Assembly (NCBI RefSeq): GCF_008704855.1
Contig: NZ_CP023691.1
Location: 4,030,001 to 4,094,000, forward strand
From: Streptomyces platensis
GTDB taxonomy: Bacteria; Actinomycetota; Actinomycetes; Streptomycetales; Streptomycetaceae
Direction: 5' to 3'
DNA: 64,000 nt
In this document: piece after piece, positions 20,064 to 29,918 of the stretch
Layout of the letters: every line of letters begins with the position of its first letter
How positions within the stretch are numbered: the first letter of the stretch is position 1
Notes under the pieces: generated by a model
What the model saw: the letters and a program-made list of their open reading frames with translations, nothing else
Database searches by the model: none
Told to the model about the DNA's origin: nothing
Made by a program: the position numbers and the translations under genes

Positions 20064-21971
20064 TCAGACACCCCTCATCAGCAGGGTCGCGGCGACGAGA
20101 ACGGCGGCGCCGCCCAGCATCTGGACCGCGTACGAACGGACGAATCCGGTCTGCAACCGGCGCAGCAGGCCGGAGAGCCCGCCCATCGACGCCGCCGTGC
20201 CGTTGACCGCGCCGTCCACGACGGTGCGGTCCAGCTGGACGAGGGTGCCGGTGAGCTCTTCGCCGCCGCGTACGAAGACGATGTGGTTGAAGTCGTCCTG
20301 GAGCAGATCGCGGCGGGCGGCCCGGGTCAGCAGCGAACCGCGCGGGGCCAGCACCGGCACCGGCTTGCGGCCGTACATCAGCCAGGCGATACCGACACCG
20401 ATGAGCAGCACCACCATCGTCGCGGCGGTGACCGTGGTGGCGCTGACCGGAGAGTGGCCGTGCGCGAACGAGGTGACCGGCTCCAGCCACTTCACAAAGG
20501 CCTCGTTGACGCTGAACAGCCCGCCCGCGAAGACCGATCCGACGGCCAGCACGATCATCGGGAGCGTCATGACCTTCGGCGACTCGTGCGGATGCACCTC
20601 GTCGGGGTTCCAGCGCTTCTCCCCGAAGAACGTCATCAGCATCACCCGCGTCATGTAGAACGCGGTGATCGCCGCGCCCAGCAGGGCCGCGCCGCCGAGG
20701 ATCCAGCCCTCGGTGCCGCCCTTGGCGAACGCCGCTTCGATGATCTTGTCCTTGGAGAAGAAGCCGGACAGACCGGGGAAGCCGATGATCGCCAGATAGC
20801 CGAGGCCGAAGGTGACGAAGGTGACCGGCATGTACTTCCGCAGACCGCCGTAACGGCGCATGTCCACCTCGTCGTTCATCCCGTGCATCACGGAACCGGC
20901 GCCGAGGAAGAGGCCCGCCTTGAAGAAGCCGTGGGTGACCAGGTGCATGATCGCGAAGGCGTAGCCGATCGGGCCGAGACCGGCGGCCATGATCATGTAG
21001 CCGATCTGCGACATCGTCGAACCGGCCAGCGCCTTCTTGATGTCGTCCTTGGCGCAACCGACGATCGCACCGAAGAGGAGCGTGACCGCACCGACCACGA
21101 CGACCGCCAGCTGGGCGGTCGGCGCGGCGTTGAAGATCGCCCCGGAGCGGGTGATCAGATACACGCCGGCGGTGACCATCGTGGCGGCGTGGATCAGGGC
21201 CGAGACCGGGGTCGGGCCCTCCATCGCGTCACCGAGCCAGGACTGGAGCGGTACCTGCGCCGACTTACCGCAGGCGGCCAGCAGCAGCATCAGCCCGATG
21301 GCGGTCAGCTTGCCCTCGGAGCCCGGCGCGGCAGCGCCTGATGTCATCGTGCCGGTGGCGGCGAGCACCGGGCCGAAGGCGAAGGTCCCGAACGTCGTGA
21401 ACATCAGCATGATCGCGATGGACAGGCCCATATCGCCGACGCGGTTGACCAGGAACGCCTTCTTGGCCGCGGTGGCCGCGCTCGGCTTGTGCTGCCAGAA
21501 CCCGATGAGCAGGTACGAGGCGAGGCCGACGCCCTCCCAGCCGACGTACAGCAGAAGGTAGTTGTCGGCGAGGACGAGCAGCAGCATCGCCGCGAGGAAG
21601 AGATTGAGGTAGCCGAAGAAGCGGCGGCGCCGCTCGTCGTGCTCCATATAGCCGATCGAATAGATGTGGATCAGCGAGCCGACACCGGTGATCAGCAGGA
21701 CGAACGTCATGGACAGCTGGTCGAGCTGGAACGCGACGTCGGCCTGGAAGCCGCCGACCGGGATCCAGCTGAACAGATGCTGATGCAGGGCACGGTCCTC
21801 GGCGCCTCTGCCGAGCATGTCGGCGAAGAGCGCCACCCCGAGGGCGAACGATGCCACCGAGAACAGCGTGCCGATCAAGTGGCCGGTGCGGTCGAGTCGG
21901 TTGCCGCCGCACAGCAGCAGGGCCGCACCGACCAGCGGTGCCGCGACAAGCAGCGCGATCAAGTTCTCCAC
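20064..21971 (-). CDS. nuoL: NADH-quinone oxidoreductase subunit L
   Basis: A 635-aa protein, the largest antiporter-like subunit. It contains [18 protein letters not shown] with the conserved Glu, [38 protein letters not shown] and [18 protein letters not shown]. Members of this subunit carry a long amphipathic helix that clamps the membrane arm; the C-terminal part here (about residues 540-635) fits this. The ATG lies 13 bases after the nuoK stop. Confidence 0.97.
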   Translation of the reverse strand: [635 protein letters not shown]

Positions 21972-21984
21972 TTTGTGCGACCCC

Positions 21985-22284
21985 TTACAGCTTCATCAGG
22001 CTGGCGTCGTCGACCGAGGCCGTATGACGGGTGCGGAAGATCGACACGATGATCGCCAGACCGACCACGACCTCGGCCGCGGCGACGACCATCGTGAAGA
22101 AGGCGATGATCTGGCCGTCCAGATTCCCGTGCATCCGCGAGAAGGTGACGAAGGCGAGATTGCAGGCGTTGAGCATCAGCTCGATGCACATGAACACCAC
22201 GATGGCGTTCCGCCTGATCAGCACCCCGGCCGCGCCGATGGTGAACAACAGGGCGGCGAGATAGAGGTAGTAGACCGGGTTCAT
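21985..22284 (-). CDS. nuoK: NADH-quinone oxidoreductase subunit K
   Basis: A 99-aa protein with three transmembrane helices. The functional acidic residues are in FMCIELMLNACNLAF (helix 2) and AAAEVVVGLAI (helix 3), as in E. coli NuoK, where these glutamates are needed for proton transfer. Its ATG overlaps the nuoJ stop by 4 bases, so the two are translationally coupled. Confidence 0.97.
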   Translation of the reverse strand: MNPVYYLYLAALLFTIGAAGVLIRRNAIVVFMCIELMLNACNLAFVTFSRMHGNLDGQIIAFFTMVVAAAEVVVGLAIIVSIFRTRHTASVDDASLMKL

Positions 22285-23153
22285 TTCTTGGCCCCCTCCT
22301 TGTGCTCCGCCGACGGCGCGCCACCGGACGACGACGGGCCGGGCTCGTCCTCGGAGCCCCGGCCCAGCCAGTCCTCGGAGCGCCGCTCCAGCGCCTTCAG
22401 TTCGGCGAGCGACGCTCCGGAGACATCGCGGATCTGACCGCGCTCCCGCAGCGTCGGGTTGACGCTGAGCTCGGACACGGTGCCGTCGGGCAGCAGCCCC
22501 GGAATGTCGACGGCGTTGTGCCGGGCGTAGACGCCGGGGGCGGGCAGCGGCGGTACCTGCTTGCCCTCGCGGATCCGGGCCTCGGACTGCTCACGCTGCG
22601 TCTTGGCGCGCTCCGTGCGCTCCCGGTGGGTGAGCACCATCGCGCCGACGGCTGCCGTGATCAGCAGCGCGCCGGTGACTTCGAAGGCGAAGACGTACTT
22701 GGTGAAGATGAGCGCCGCCAGGCCCTGCACATTGCCGCCGGCGTTGGCCTCGCCCAGGCCGTTGAACTGCTTCAGCGAGGCGTTGCCGATCCCGGCGATC
22801 AGCAGGATGCCGAAGCCGAGGCCCGCCGCGGCGGCGAGCCAGCGCTGCCCCTTGAGCGTCTCCTTGAGGGAGTCCGCGGCGGTGACACCGACGAGCATGA
22901 CGACGAACAGGAACAGCATCATGATCGCGCCCGTATAGACGACGATCTGGACGACGCCGAGGAAGTAGGCGCCGTTGGCGAGGTAGAAGACCGCCAGGAC
23001 GATCATGGTCCCGGCGAGCGACAGTGCGCTGTGCACCGCGCGCTTCATCAGGATCGTGCACAGCGCGCCGATGACGGCGACACTGCCCAGGATCCAGAAC
23101 TGCACGGCCTCCCCCGTGGAGGTCATGGAGGCCGCGGCGGCGAGGCCGGTCAT
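22281..23153 (-). CDS. nuoJ: NADH-quinone oxidoreductase subunit J
   Basis: A 290-aa protein, longer than the E. coli subunit of about 184 aa. The first ~190 residues hold five helices with the typical GAIMMLFLFVVMLVGV segment. The last ~100 residues form a hydrophilic, charged tail (RERTERAKTQREQSEARIREG onward) that would face the cytoplasm and seems to be an actinobacterial extension. It overlaps nuoI (upstream) and nuoK (downstream) by 4 bases each. Confidence 0.96.
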   Translation of the reverse strand: MTGLAAAASMTSTGEAVQFWILGSVAVIGALCTILMKRAVHSALSLAGTMIVLAVFYLANGAYFLGVVQIVVYTGAIMMLFLFVVMLVGVTAADSLKETLKGQRWLAAAAGLGFGILLIAGIGNASLKQFNGLGEANAGGNVQGLAALIFTKYVFAFEVTGALLITAAVGAMVLTHRERTERAKTQREQSEARIREGKQVPPLPAPGVYARHNAVDIPGLLPDGTVSELSVNPTLRERGQIRDVSGASLAELKALERRSEDWLGRGSEDEPGPSSSGGAPSAEHKEGAKK

Positions 23154-23740
23154 GCGTGCGCCCCCTTCGCCTGCGGGTTCTCGTCGGTCTTCTCGCCCTT
23201 GGAGGTGGCGGTCTGACGGACCGTCCCCGGCGCGGCCTCGGTCACCAGGCCCTGGTAGTAGTCCTTCTCCGTCATGCCGGGGTAGATCGCATGCGGGCTG
23301 TCGACCATGGTCTCCTCCAGGCCCGCGAGCAGCTCTTCCTTGGTGTAGATGAGCGATTCACGGGACCTGTCGGCGAGTTCGTACTCATTGGTCATGGTCA
23401 GCGCGCGGGTCGGACAGGCCTCCACGCACAGGCCGCACAGGATGCAGCGCAGATAGTTGATCTGGTAGACGCGGCCGTAGCGCTCGCCCGGGGAGTAGCG
23501 CTCCTCGTCGGTGTTGTCCGCGCCCTCGACGTAGATCGCGTCCGCCGGGCAGGCCCAGGCGCACAGCTCGCAGCCGATGCACTTCTCCAGCCCGTCCGGA
23601 TGGCGGTTGAGCTGGTGGCGGCCGTGGAAACGCGGCGCCGTCGGCTTCTTCTCCTCCGGATACTGCTCGGTCAGCCGCTTCTTGAACATGGCCTTGAAGG
23701 TCACGCCGAAGCCGGCCACGGGGTTCTGGAACTCAGGCAC
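23150..23740 (-). CDS. nuoI: NADH-quinone oxidoreductase subunit I (2[4Fe-4S] protein)
   Basis: A 196-aa ferredoxin-like subunit with two clusters, CIGCELCAWACP and CILCGLCVEACP, holding N6a and N6b in the chain to quinone. The GTG at 23740 is chosen because its reading starts PEFQNPVAGFGVTF, with an AAAGGGGG site 5 bases upstream and an 8-base overlap with nuoH. In-frame GTGs at 23776 and 23803 are alternatives. The C-terminus (residues ~175-196) is charged and variable. Confidence 0.95.
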   Translation of the reverse strand: MPEFQNPVAGFGVTFKAMFKKRLTEQYPEEKKPTAPRFHGRHQLNRHPDGLEKCIGCELCAWACPADAIYVEGADNTDEERYSPGERYGRVYQINYLRCILCGLCVEACPTRALTMTNEYELADRSRESLIYTKEELLAGLEETMVDSPHAIYPGMTEKDYYQGLVTEAAPGTVRQTATSKGEKTDENPQAKGAHA

Positions 23741-25121
23741 CGTCGCCCCCCTTTCCGTCGTTTCCGATTCCGTCACTGACAGTGTCCGCCCCGCCACTGA
23801 CAATCAGCTCCCGCTCCCGGCGCGGCCTGCGGCGCGGCACCGGCGGCAGGCTCTGTCCGGGCAGCGGTGGCACGGGGAAGCCGCCCGCCATCGGGTCGAA
23901 GGCCCCGTCGCCGTCCGTCTCCTCCGCCACCTCGGCGCGCCGGAAGAAGTCCACGAGCAGGGAGATCAGCAGCAGCAGAACAGCGCCGCCGGCGACGTAC
24001 AGCACGATCTGGGAGAAGTCGTAGCCCTCGTTCTTCAGCGCCCGGACGGTGGCGACCAGCATCAGCCAGACCAGCGAGACCGGGATGAGGACCTTCCAGC
24101 CCAGCTTCATGAACTGGTCGTAGCGCACCCGCGGAAGGGTGCCGCGCAGCCAGATGAAGAAGAACAGCAGCAGCTGCACCTTGAGGGTGAACCAGAGCAG
24201 CGGCCACCAGCCGTGGTTCGCGCCTTCCCAGAAGGTCGAGATCGGCCAGGGAGCCCGCCAGCCGCCCAGGAAGAGGGTGATCGCGACGGCCGAGACGGTC
24301 ACCATGTTGATGTACTCGGCGAGCATGAACATCGCGAACTTGATGGACGAGTACTCGGTGTTGAAGCCGCCGACGAGGTCGCCCTCGGACTCCGGCATGT
24401 CGAACGGCGCGCGGTTGGTCTCACCCACCATCGCGACGATGTAGATGATGAACGACACCGGCAGCAGCAGGATGTACCACCGGTTCTGCTGCGACTCCAC
24501 GATGGTCGACGTCGACATCGACCCGCTGTAGAGGAACACCGCCGCGAACGACATCCCCATCGCGATCTCGTACGAGATCATCTGCGCGCACGAGCGCAGC
24601 CCGCCGAGCAGCGGATAGGTCGAGCCGGAGGACCAGCCCGCCAGCACGATGCCGTAGATGCCGACCGAGGCCGTGGCCAGGATGTAGAGGATGCCGATCG
24701 GGAGGTCCGTCAGCTGCATCGGGGTGCGGACACCGAAGATCGAGATCTCGTTGCCCGCGGGCCCGAAGGGGATCACCGCGATCGCCATGAAGGCCGGGAT
24801 GGCCGCCACGACCGGCGCGAGGAGATAGACCACCTTGTCGGCCCGCTTGACGACCAGATCCTCCTTCAGCATCAGCTTGATGCCGTCGGCGAGGGACTGG
24901 AGCATCCCCCAGGGACCGTGCCGGTTGGGGCCGATGCGCAGCTGCATCCAGGCGACGACCTTGCGTTCCCAGACGATCGAGAACAGCACCGTCAGCATCA
25001 GGAACGCGAAGCAGAAGACCGCCTTGATGAGGACGAGCCACCACGGGTCGCGGCCGAACATCGACAGGTCTTCCTGGGCCAGCGTGCTGCCGGCGGCGGC
25101 GAGTTGATCGAGCTGCATCAT
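23733..25121 (-). CDS. nuoH: NADH-quinone oxidoreductase subunit H
   Basis: A 462-aa membrane subunit linking the quinone site to the proton channels. It has ERKVVAWMQLRIGPNRHGPWGMLQSLADGIKLMLKED, the signature near the quinone pocket, and ETNRAPFDMPESEGDLVGGFNTEYS, the conserved acidic loop. It exceeds the E. coli protein (about 325 aa) by an N-terminal stretch and a C-terminal hydrophilic tail of ~65 residues rich in Arg/Pro and Gly/Asp. Its ATG overlaps nuoG by 4 bases. Confidence 0.97.
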   Translation of the reverse strand: MMQLDQLAAAGSTLAQEDLSMFGRDPWWLVLIKAVFCFAFLMLTVLFSIVWERKVVAWMQLRIGPNRHGPWGMLQSLADGIKLMLKEDLVVKRADKVVYLLAPVVAAIPAFMAIAVIPFGPAGNEISIFGVRTPMQLTDLPIGILYILATASVGIYGIVLAGWSSGSTYPLLGGLRSCAQMISYEIAMGMSFAAVFLYSGSMSTSTIVESQQNRWYILLLPVSFIIYIVAMVGETNRAPFDMPESEGDLVGGFNTEYSSIKFAMFMLAEYINMVTVSAVAITLFLGGWRAPWPISTFWEGANHGWWPLLWFTLKVQLLLFFFIWLRGTLPRVRYDQFMKLGWKVLIPVSLVWLMLVATVRALKNEGYDFSQIVLYVAGGAVLLLLISLLVDFFRRAEVAEETDGDGAFDPMAGGFPVPPLPGQSLPPVPRRRPRRERELIVSGGADTVSDGIGNDGKGGDGA

Positions 25122-27649
25122 GCGTCCACCTCCTCGGGCTGCTCCGGGGTGCCCGGGGCGGCGGAGATCTTCACCAGGTCACCGGGGCGGGCCCCGGTAT
25201 CGGCGGCGACCCCACCGCCCGTGGAGTTGAGCGGCAGCCACACCACCCGGTCGGGCATCGGCGTGACCTGGAGCGGCAGCCGGACCGCGCCGGCCGGCCC
25301 GGTGACCGCCAGCAGATCGCCGTCCTTGACCCCGGTCTCCTGCGCGGTGGTCTCCGACAGCCGGGCGACCGCGGGGTGGCGGGTACCGGCCAGCGCCGGG
25401 TCGCCTTCCTGGAGCCGCCCCTGGTCCAGCAGGAGCCGATGGCCCGCGAGGACGGCCTCCCCGCTGTCGGGGCGGGGCAGCGCCCGCCCGGTCTCCGCGG
25501 GCTCGCCCGCGTACGGGCCGTCCCAGCCGCCGAGCCGGTCCAGTTCGCGGCGTACGGAACGGAGATCCGGCAGCGCCAGATGGACGTCGAGGGCGTCGGC
25601 GAGCATGTGCAGCACCCGGGAGTCCGGCAGCAGATGCCGGCGGGTCATCTGGTCCGGTTTGAGCGCGGCCTCGAACAGCCGCGCCCGGCCCTCCCAGTTG
25701 AGGAACGTCCCGGCCTTCTCCACCACGGCCGCCACCGGGAAGACCACATCCGCCCGTTCGGTGACCTGCGAGGGCCGCAGCTCCAGACTGACCAGGAAGC
25801 CGACCTGGTCCAGCGCGGCCAGTGCGCCGGCCGGGTCCGGCAGGTCGGCGATCTCGACGCCCGCCACCAGGAGCGCACTGAGCTCGCCGGTCGCCGCGGC
25901 CTCGATGATCTGGCCGGTGTCCCGGCCGTGCCGGTGCGGCAGTGCGGCCACGCCCCAGGCGGCGGCGACCTCGTCGCGGGCCCGCGGATCGGTGGCCGGC
26001 CGGCCACCCGGCAGCAGTCCCGGCAGCGCCCCCGCCTCGACGGCGCCGCGCTCACCGGCCCGCCGCGGGATCCACACCAGGCGGGCCCCGGTGGCCGACG
26101 CCACGCGGAGCGCGGCGGTCAGCGCGCCGGGCGCCGCCGCCAGCCGCTCACCGACGACGATCACCGAACCCTCGGCCCGCAGCGCCTCGGCCGCGGTACG
26201 GCCCTCGCCCTCCAGGCCGACCCCGCCCGCGAGCGCGTCCAGCCATTCGGTCTCGGTACCGGGTGCGGCCGGCAGCAGCGTGCCGCCCGCCTTGATCAGT
26301 CCGCGCGAGGCGTAGGCGGCCAGCCCGTAGGTGCGCTGTCCGCTCCTGCGGTGCGCCTTGCGCAGCCGCAGGAAGACGCCCGGGGCCTCCTCTTCGGCCT
26401 CGATACCGGCCAGCAGTACGGCCGGCGCCTTCTCCAGCGCGGTGTACGTGACACCCCCGCCGTCCAGGTCACGGCCGCGGCCGGCGACCCGGGACGCCAG
26501 GAAGTCGGCTTCCTCGGCGCTGTGCACCCGGGCCCGGAAATCGATGTCGTTGGTGCCCAGCGCGATCCGGGCGAACTTGGCGTAGGCGTAGGCGTCCTCG
26601 ACGGTCAGCCGGCCGCCGGTCAGTACGCCGGTGCGCCCCTTGGCCGCGGCCAGCCCGCGGGCCGCCGCCTCCAGGGCAGCGGGCCAGCTCGCCGGCTCCA
26701 GTTCGCCGGACTCCGGGTTGCGCACGAGGGGGTGCTCCAGCCGGTCGCGCTGCTGCGCGTACCGGAAGGCGAACCGCCCCTTGTCGCAGATCCACTCCTC
26801 GTTGACCTCGGGGTCGTCGGCCGCCAGCCGCCGCATGACCTTGCCGCGCCGGTGGTCCGTACGGGTCGCGCAGCCGCCCGCGCAGTGCTCGCACACCGAC
26901 GGCGAGGAGACCAGGTCGAACGGGCGGGAGCGGAAGCGGTACGCGGCGGAGGTGAGCGCCCCGACCGGGCAGATCTGGATGGTGTTGCCGGAGAAGTACG
27001 ACTGGAAGGGGTCGCCCTCTCCGGTGCCGACCTGCTGGAGGGCGCCGCGCTCGACGAGTTCGATCATCGGGTCGCCGGCGATCTGGTTGCTGAAGCGGGT
27101 GCAGCGCGCGCAGAGCACACAGCGCTCACGGTCCAGCAGCACCTGTGTGGAGATCGGCACCGGCTTCTCGAACGTCCGCTTCCGGCCCTCGAAGCGCGAC
27201 TCCGGGTCGCCGACCTGCATCGCCTGGTTCTGGAGCGGGCACTCACCGCCCTTGTCGCAGACCGGGCAGTCCAGCGGGTGGTTGATCAGCAGCAGCTCCA
27301 TCACCCCGCGCTGGGCCTTCTCGGCCACCGGGGAGGTCAGCTGCGACTTGACCACCATGCCGTCGGTGCAGGTGATGGTGCAGGAGGCCATCGGCTTGCG
27401 CTGGCCCTCGACCTCGACGATGCACTGCCGGCAGGCGCCCGCCGGGTCCAGCAGCGGATGGTCGCAGAAGCGCGGGATCTCGATGCCGAGGAGTTCGGCG
27501 GCGCGGATGACCAGCGTCCCCTTGGGGACGGAGATCTCGATGCCGTCGATCGTCAGGGTGACGAGGTCCTCCGGCGGGATCGCTGCCTCGCCGCCCCCCG
27601 AGGGACGGGCGGCGGAGCCGCTGTCCGACCCCGTGGTCGTGACGGTCAT
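25118..27649 (-). CDS. nuoG: NADH-quinone oxidoreductase subunit G
   Basis: An 843-aa iron-sulphur subunit of the peripheral arm. The N-terminus carries the [2Fe-2S] ligands (CDHPLLDPAGACRQCIVEV and CTITC), the His/Cys N3 site (HPLDCPVCDKGGEC), and a ferredoxin-like set (CVLCARCTRF). The fourth set, CEHCAGGC, begins the molybdopterin-oxidoreductase-like domain, which in complex I holds no molybdenum. The C-terminal ~400 residues are poorly conserved, with a molybdopterin-dinucleotide-binding-like end. It overlaps nuoH and nuoF. Confidence 0.96.
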   Translation of the reverse strand: MTVTTTGSDSGSAARPSGGGEAAIPPEDLVTLTIDGIEISVPKGTLVIRAAELLGIEIPRFCDHPLLDPAGACRQCIVEVEGQRKPMASCTITCTDGMVVKSQLTSPVAEKAQRGVMELLLINHPLDCPVCDKGGECPLQNQAMQVGDPESRFEGRKRTFEKPVPISTQVLLDRERCVLCARCTRFSNQIAGDPMIELVERGALQQVGTGEGDPFQSYFSGNTIQICPVGALTSAAYRFRSRPFDLVSSPSVCEHCAGGCATRTDHRRGKVMRRLAADDPEVNEEWICDKGRFAFRYAQQRDRLEHPLVRNPESGELEPASWPAALEAAARGLAAAKGRTGVLTGGRLTVEDAYAYAKFARIALGTNDIDFRARVHSAEEADFLASRVAGRGRDLDGGGVTYTALEKAPAVLLAGIEAEEEAPGVFLRLRKAHRRSGQRTYGLAAYASRGLIKAGGTLLPAAPGTETEWLDALAGGVGLEGEGRTAAEALRAEGSVIVVGERLAAAPGALTAALRVASATGARLVWIPRRAGERGAVEAGALPGLLPGGRPATDPRARDEVAAAWGVAALPHRHGRDTGQIIEAAATGELSALLVAGVEIADLPDPAGALAALDQVGFLVSLELRPSQVTERADVVFPVAAVVEKAGTFLNWEGRARLFEAALKPDQMTRRHLLPDSRVLHMLADALDVHLALPDLRSVRRELDRLGGWDGPYAGEPAETGRALPRPDSGEAVLAGHRLLLDQGRLQEGDPALAGTRHPAVARLSETTAQETGVKDGDLLAVTGPAGAVRLPLQVTPMPDRVVWLPLNSTGGGVAADTGARPGDLVKISAAPGTPEQPEEVDA

Positions 27650-29025
27650 GCCTTCACCCCCAGGTGAGCGTCGTTGTCGGCCCAGAGGGTCGACCTGGCC
27701 GGGTCGAAGGGGCAGCCCCTGCCGTTGAGGTGCTGCTCGTACTCCTCGCGGAAGTACTTGAGCGAGGAGAAGATCGGCGAGGCGGCGCCGTCGCCGAGGG
27801 CGCAGAACGACTTGCCGTTGATGTTGTCGGCGATGTCGTCGATCTTGTCGAGGTCGCCCGGCCGCCCCTTGCCCGCCTCGATGTCGCGCAGCAACTGCAC
27901 CAGCCAGTACGTCCCTTCACGGCAGGGCGTGCACTTGCCGCAGGACTCGTGCGCGTAGAACTCGGTCCAGCGGGTGACCGCCCGGACCACACAGGTGGTC
28001 TCGTCGAAGCACTGGAGCGCCTTGGTCCCGAGCATCGAGCCGGCCGCGCCGACGCCCTCGTAGTCGAGGGGGACATCGAGATGCTCGTCGGTGAACATCG
28101 GCGTGGACGAGCCGCCCGGCGTCCAGAACTTCAGCCGGTGGCCACGGCGCATCCCGCCGCTCATGTCCAGCAGCTGGCGCAGGGTGATGCCCAACGGGGC
28201 CTCGTACTGGCCCGGGTTGGCCACATGGCCGCTGAGCGAGTAGAGCGTGAAGCCCGGGGACTTCTCGCTGCCCATCGAGCGGAACCAGTCCTTGCCCCGG
28301 TTCATGATCGCGGGAACCGAGGCGATGGACTCCACGTTGTTCACGACAGTGGGGCAGGCGTACAGGCCCGCCACCGCCGGGAAGGGAGGACGCAGCCGGG
28401 GCTGTCCGCGACGGCCCTCCAGCGAGTCGAGCAGCGCGGTCTCCTCACCGCAGATGTACGCGCCCGCGCCCGCGTGCACGATCACGTCCAGGTCGAGCCC
28501 CGAGCCCAGGATGTTCTTCCCGAGGAAGCCCGCCGCATAGGCCTCGCGCACCGCCTCGTGCAGCCGCCGCAGGACGGGCACGACCTCGCCGCGCAGATAG
28601 ATGAACGCGTGGTTCGACCGGATCGCATGGCAGGCGATCACGATGCCCTCGATGAGGGAGTGCGGGTTCGCGAAGAGCAGCGGGATGTCCTTGCAGGTCC
28701 CGGGCTCGGACTCATCGGCGTTGACGACGAGATAGTGCGGTTTGCCGTCGCCCTGCGGGATGAACTGCCACTTCATCCCGGTGGGGAAGCCCGCGCCGCC
28801 GCGGCCGCGCAGCCCGGAGTCCTTGATGTAGGCGATGACGTCGTCCGGGGGCATCGCCAGTGCCTTGCGCAGTCCCTCGTAGCCCTCGTGCCGGCGGTAG
28901 GTCTCCAGCGTCCAGGACGCGGACTGGTCCCAGAAGGCGGACAGGACGGGCGTCAGAAGCTTCTCGGGGTGGTCCCCGCCGGTCTCGCGCCGGGAGGCAC
29001 CCCCGTGTTCGGCTGCCACTGTCAT
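27646..29025 (-). CDS. nuoF: NADH-quinone oxidoreductase subunit F
   Basis: A 459-aa NADH- and FMN-binding subunit. GLRGRGGAGFPTGMKW is the NADH-binding glycine-rich loop, and YLVVNADESEPGTCKD and GAGAYICGEETALLDSLEG form the FMN site. SCGKCTPCREGT with a later Cys (SFCALGD) binds cluster N3. The ATG at 29025 is used because AGGAGG lies 7 bases upstream; a GTG one codon earlier is possible. The start overlaps the nuoE stop by one base (TGATG). Confidence 0.96.
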   Translation of the reverse strand: MTVAAEHGGASRRETGGDHPEKLLTPVLSAFWDQSASWTLETYRRHEGYEGLRKALAMPPDDVIAYIKDSGLRGRGGAGFPTGMKWQFIPQGDGKPHYLVVNADESEPGTCKDIPLLFANPHSLIEGIVIACHAIRSNHAFIYLRGEVVPVLRRLHEAVREAYAAGFLGKNILGSGLDLDVIVHAGAGAYICGEETALLDSLEGRRGQPRLRPPFPAVAGLYACPTVVNNVESIASVPAIMNRGKDWFRSMGSEKSPGFTLYSLSGHVANPGQYEAPLGITLRQLLDMSGGMRRGHRLKFWTPGGSSTPMFTDEHLDVPLDYEGVGAAGSMLGTKALQCFDETTCVVRAVTRWTEFYAHESCGKCTPCREGTYWLVQLLRDIEAGKGRPGDLDKIDDIADNINGKSFCALGDGAASPIFSSLKYFREEYEQHLNGRGCPFDPARSTLWADNDAHLGVKA

Positions 29026-29918
29026 CACTCCCCCTCCTCTGCTGTGGGACCGGACGGGTGCTGCTCATCGGAGGCCGAGGTCTCCTGCGGTGCGTCATGG
29101 GAGCTGGGGTGGCCGGCGGGCGCCTCCTCCGCGGGGTGGCCGGACGGGGGCTCGTCGGAGGGCGCACTGTCGGCCGTGGTGCGCGGGGAGACGACATGGT
29201 CGGCGCCGCGGCCGGGAGCGGCCTCGCCCCTGGCCAGCCGCAGCCCGATCAGCGAGGCGGGGCCGGCGCCGCCGGTGGCCTCGACGGCGCCCGGCCGCTC
29301 GTCCGGGAAGCCGGCGAGCATCCGGGCCGTCTCCTTGAACGTGCACAGCGGCGCACCGCGGGTGGGCTCGACGGTCCGGCCGGCCCGCAGGTCGTCGACC
29401 AGCTGCCGGGCGGTCTCCGGCGTCTGGTTGTCGAAGAACTCCCAGTTGACCATCACGACCGGGGCGAAGTCGCAGGCCGCGTTGCACTCGATGTGTTCGA
29501 GGGTGACCGCGCCGTCCCCGGTGGTCTCGCCGTTGCCGACGCCGAGGTGCTCCTTGAGCTCGGCGAAGATGGCGTCGCCGCCCATCACCGCGCACAGCGT
29601 GTTGGTGCAGACCCCGACCTGGTAGTCCCCGCTGCTCTTGCGGCGGTACATGGAGTAGAAGGTCGAGACGGCGGTGACCTCGGCGGTGGTGAGGTCGAGC
29701 ATCTCGGCGCAGAAGCGGATGCCGGTACGGGTGACATGCCCTTCCTCGGCCTGCACGAGGTGCAGCAGCGGCAGCAGCGCCGACCGCGAGCCGGGGTAGC
29801 GGGCGATCACCTCCTTGGCGTCCGTCTCCAGCCGGGCCCGTACGTCCGCCGGGTAATCGGGGGCGGGGAGCGCGGGCATCCCCAGCTGCACGTCCTGGTT
29901 TGCCGGAGTGGCGTTCAC
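29025..29918 (-). CDS. nuoE: NADH-quinone oxidoreductase subunit E
   Basis: A 297-aa thioredoxin-fold [2Fe-2S] subunit, with a GTG start overlapping the nuoD stop as GTGA. Ligands are in VGVCTNTLCAV and IECNAACDFAPV. The core ends near residue 215. The remaining ~80 residues (about 3' third) are a low-complexity Ala/Pro/Glu/Ser/His tail not found in the ~166-aa E. coli protein. The tail may be disordered; actinobacterial NuoE proteins often carry one. The partner subunit is NuoF. Confidence 0.95.
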   Translation of the reverse strand: MNATPANQDVQLGMPALPAPDYPADVRARLETDAKEVIARYPGSRSALLPLLHLVQAEEGHVTRTGIRFCAEMLDLTTAEVTAVSTFYSMYRRKSSGDYQVGVCTNTLCAVMGGDAIFAELKEHLGVGNGETTGDGAVTLEHIECNAACDFAPVVMVNWEFFDNQTPETARQLVDDLRAGRTVEPTRGAPLCTFKETARMLAGFPDERPGAVEATGGAGPASLIGLRLARGEAAPGRGADHVVSPRTTADSAPSDEPPSGHPAEEAPAGHPSSHDAPQETSASDEQHPSGPTAEEGE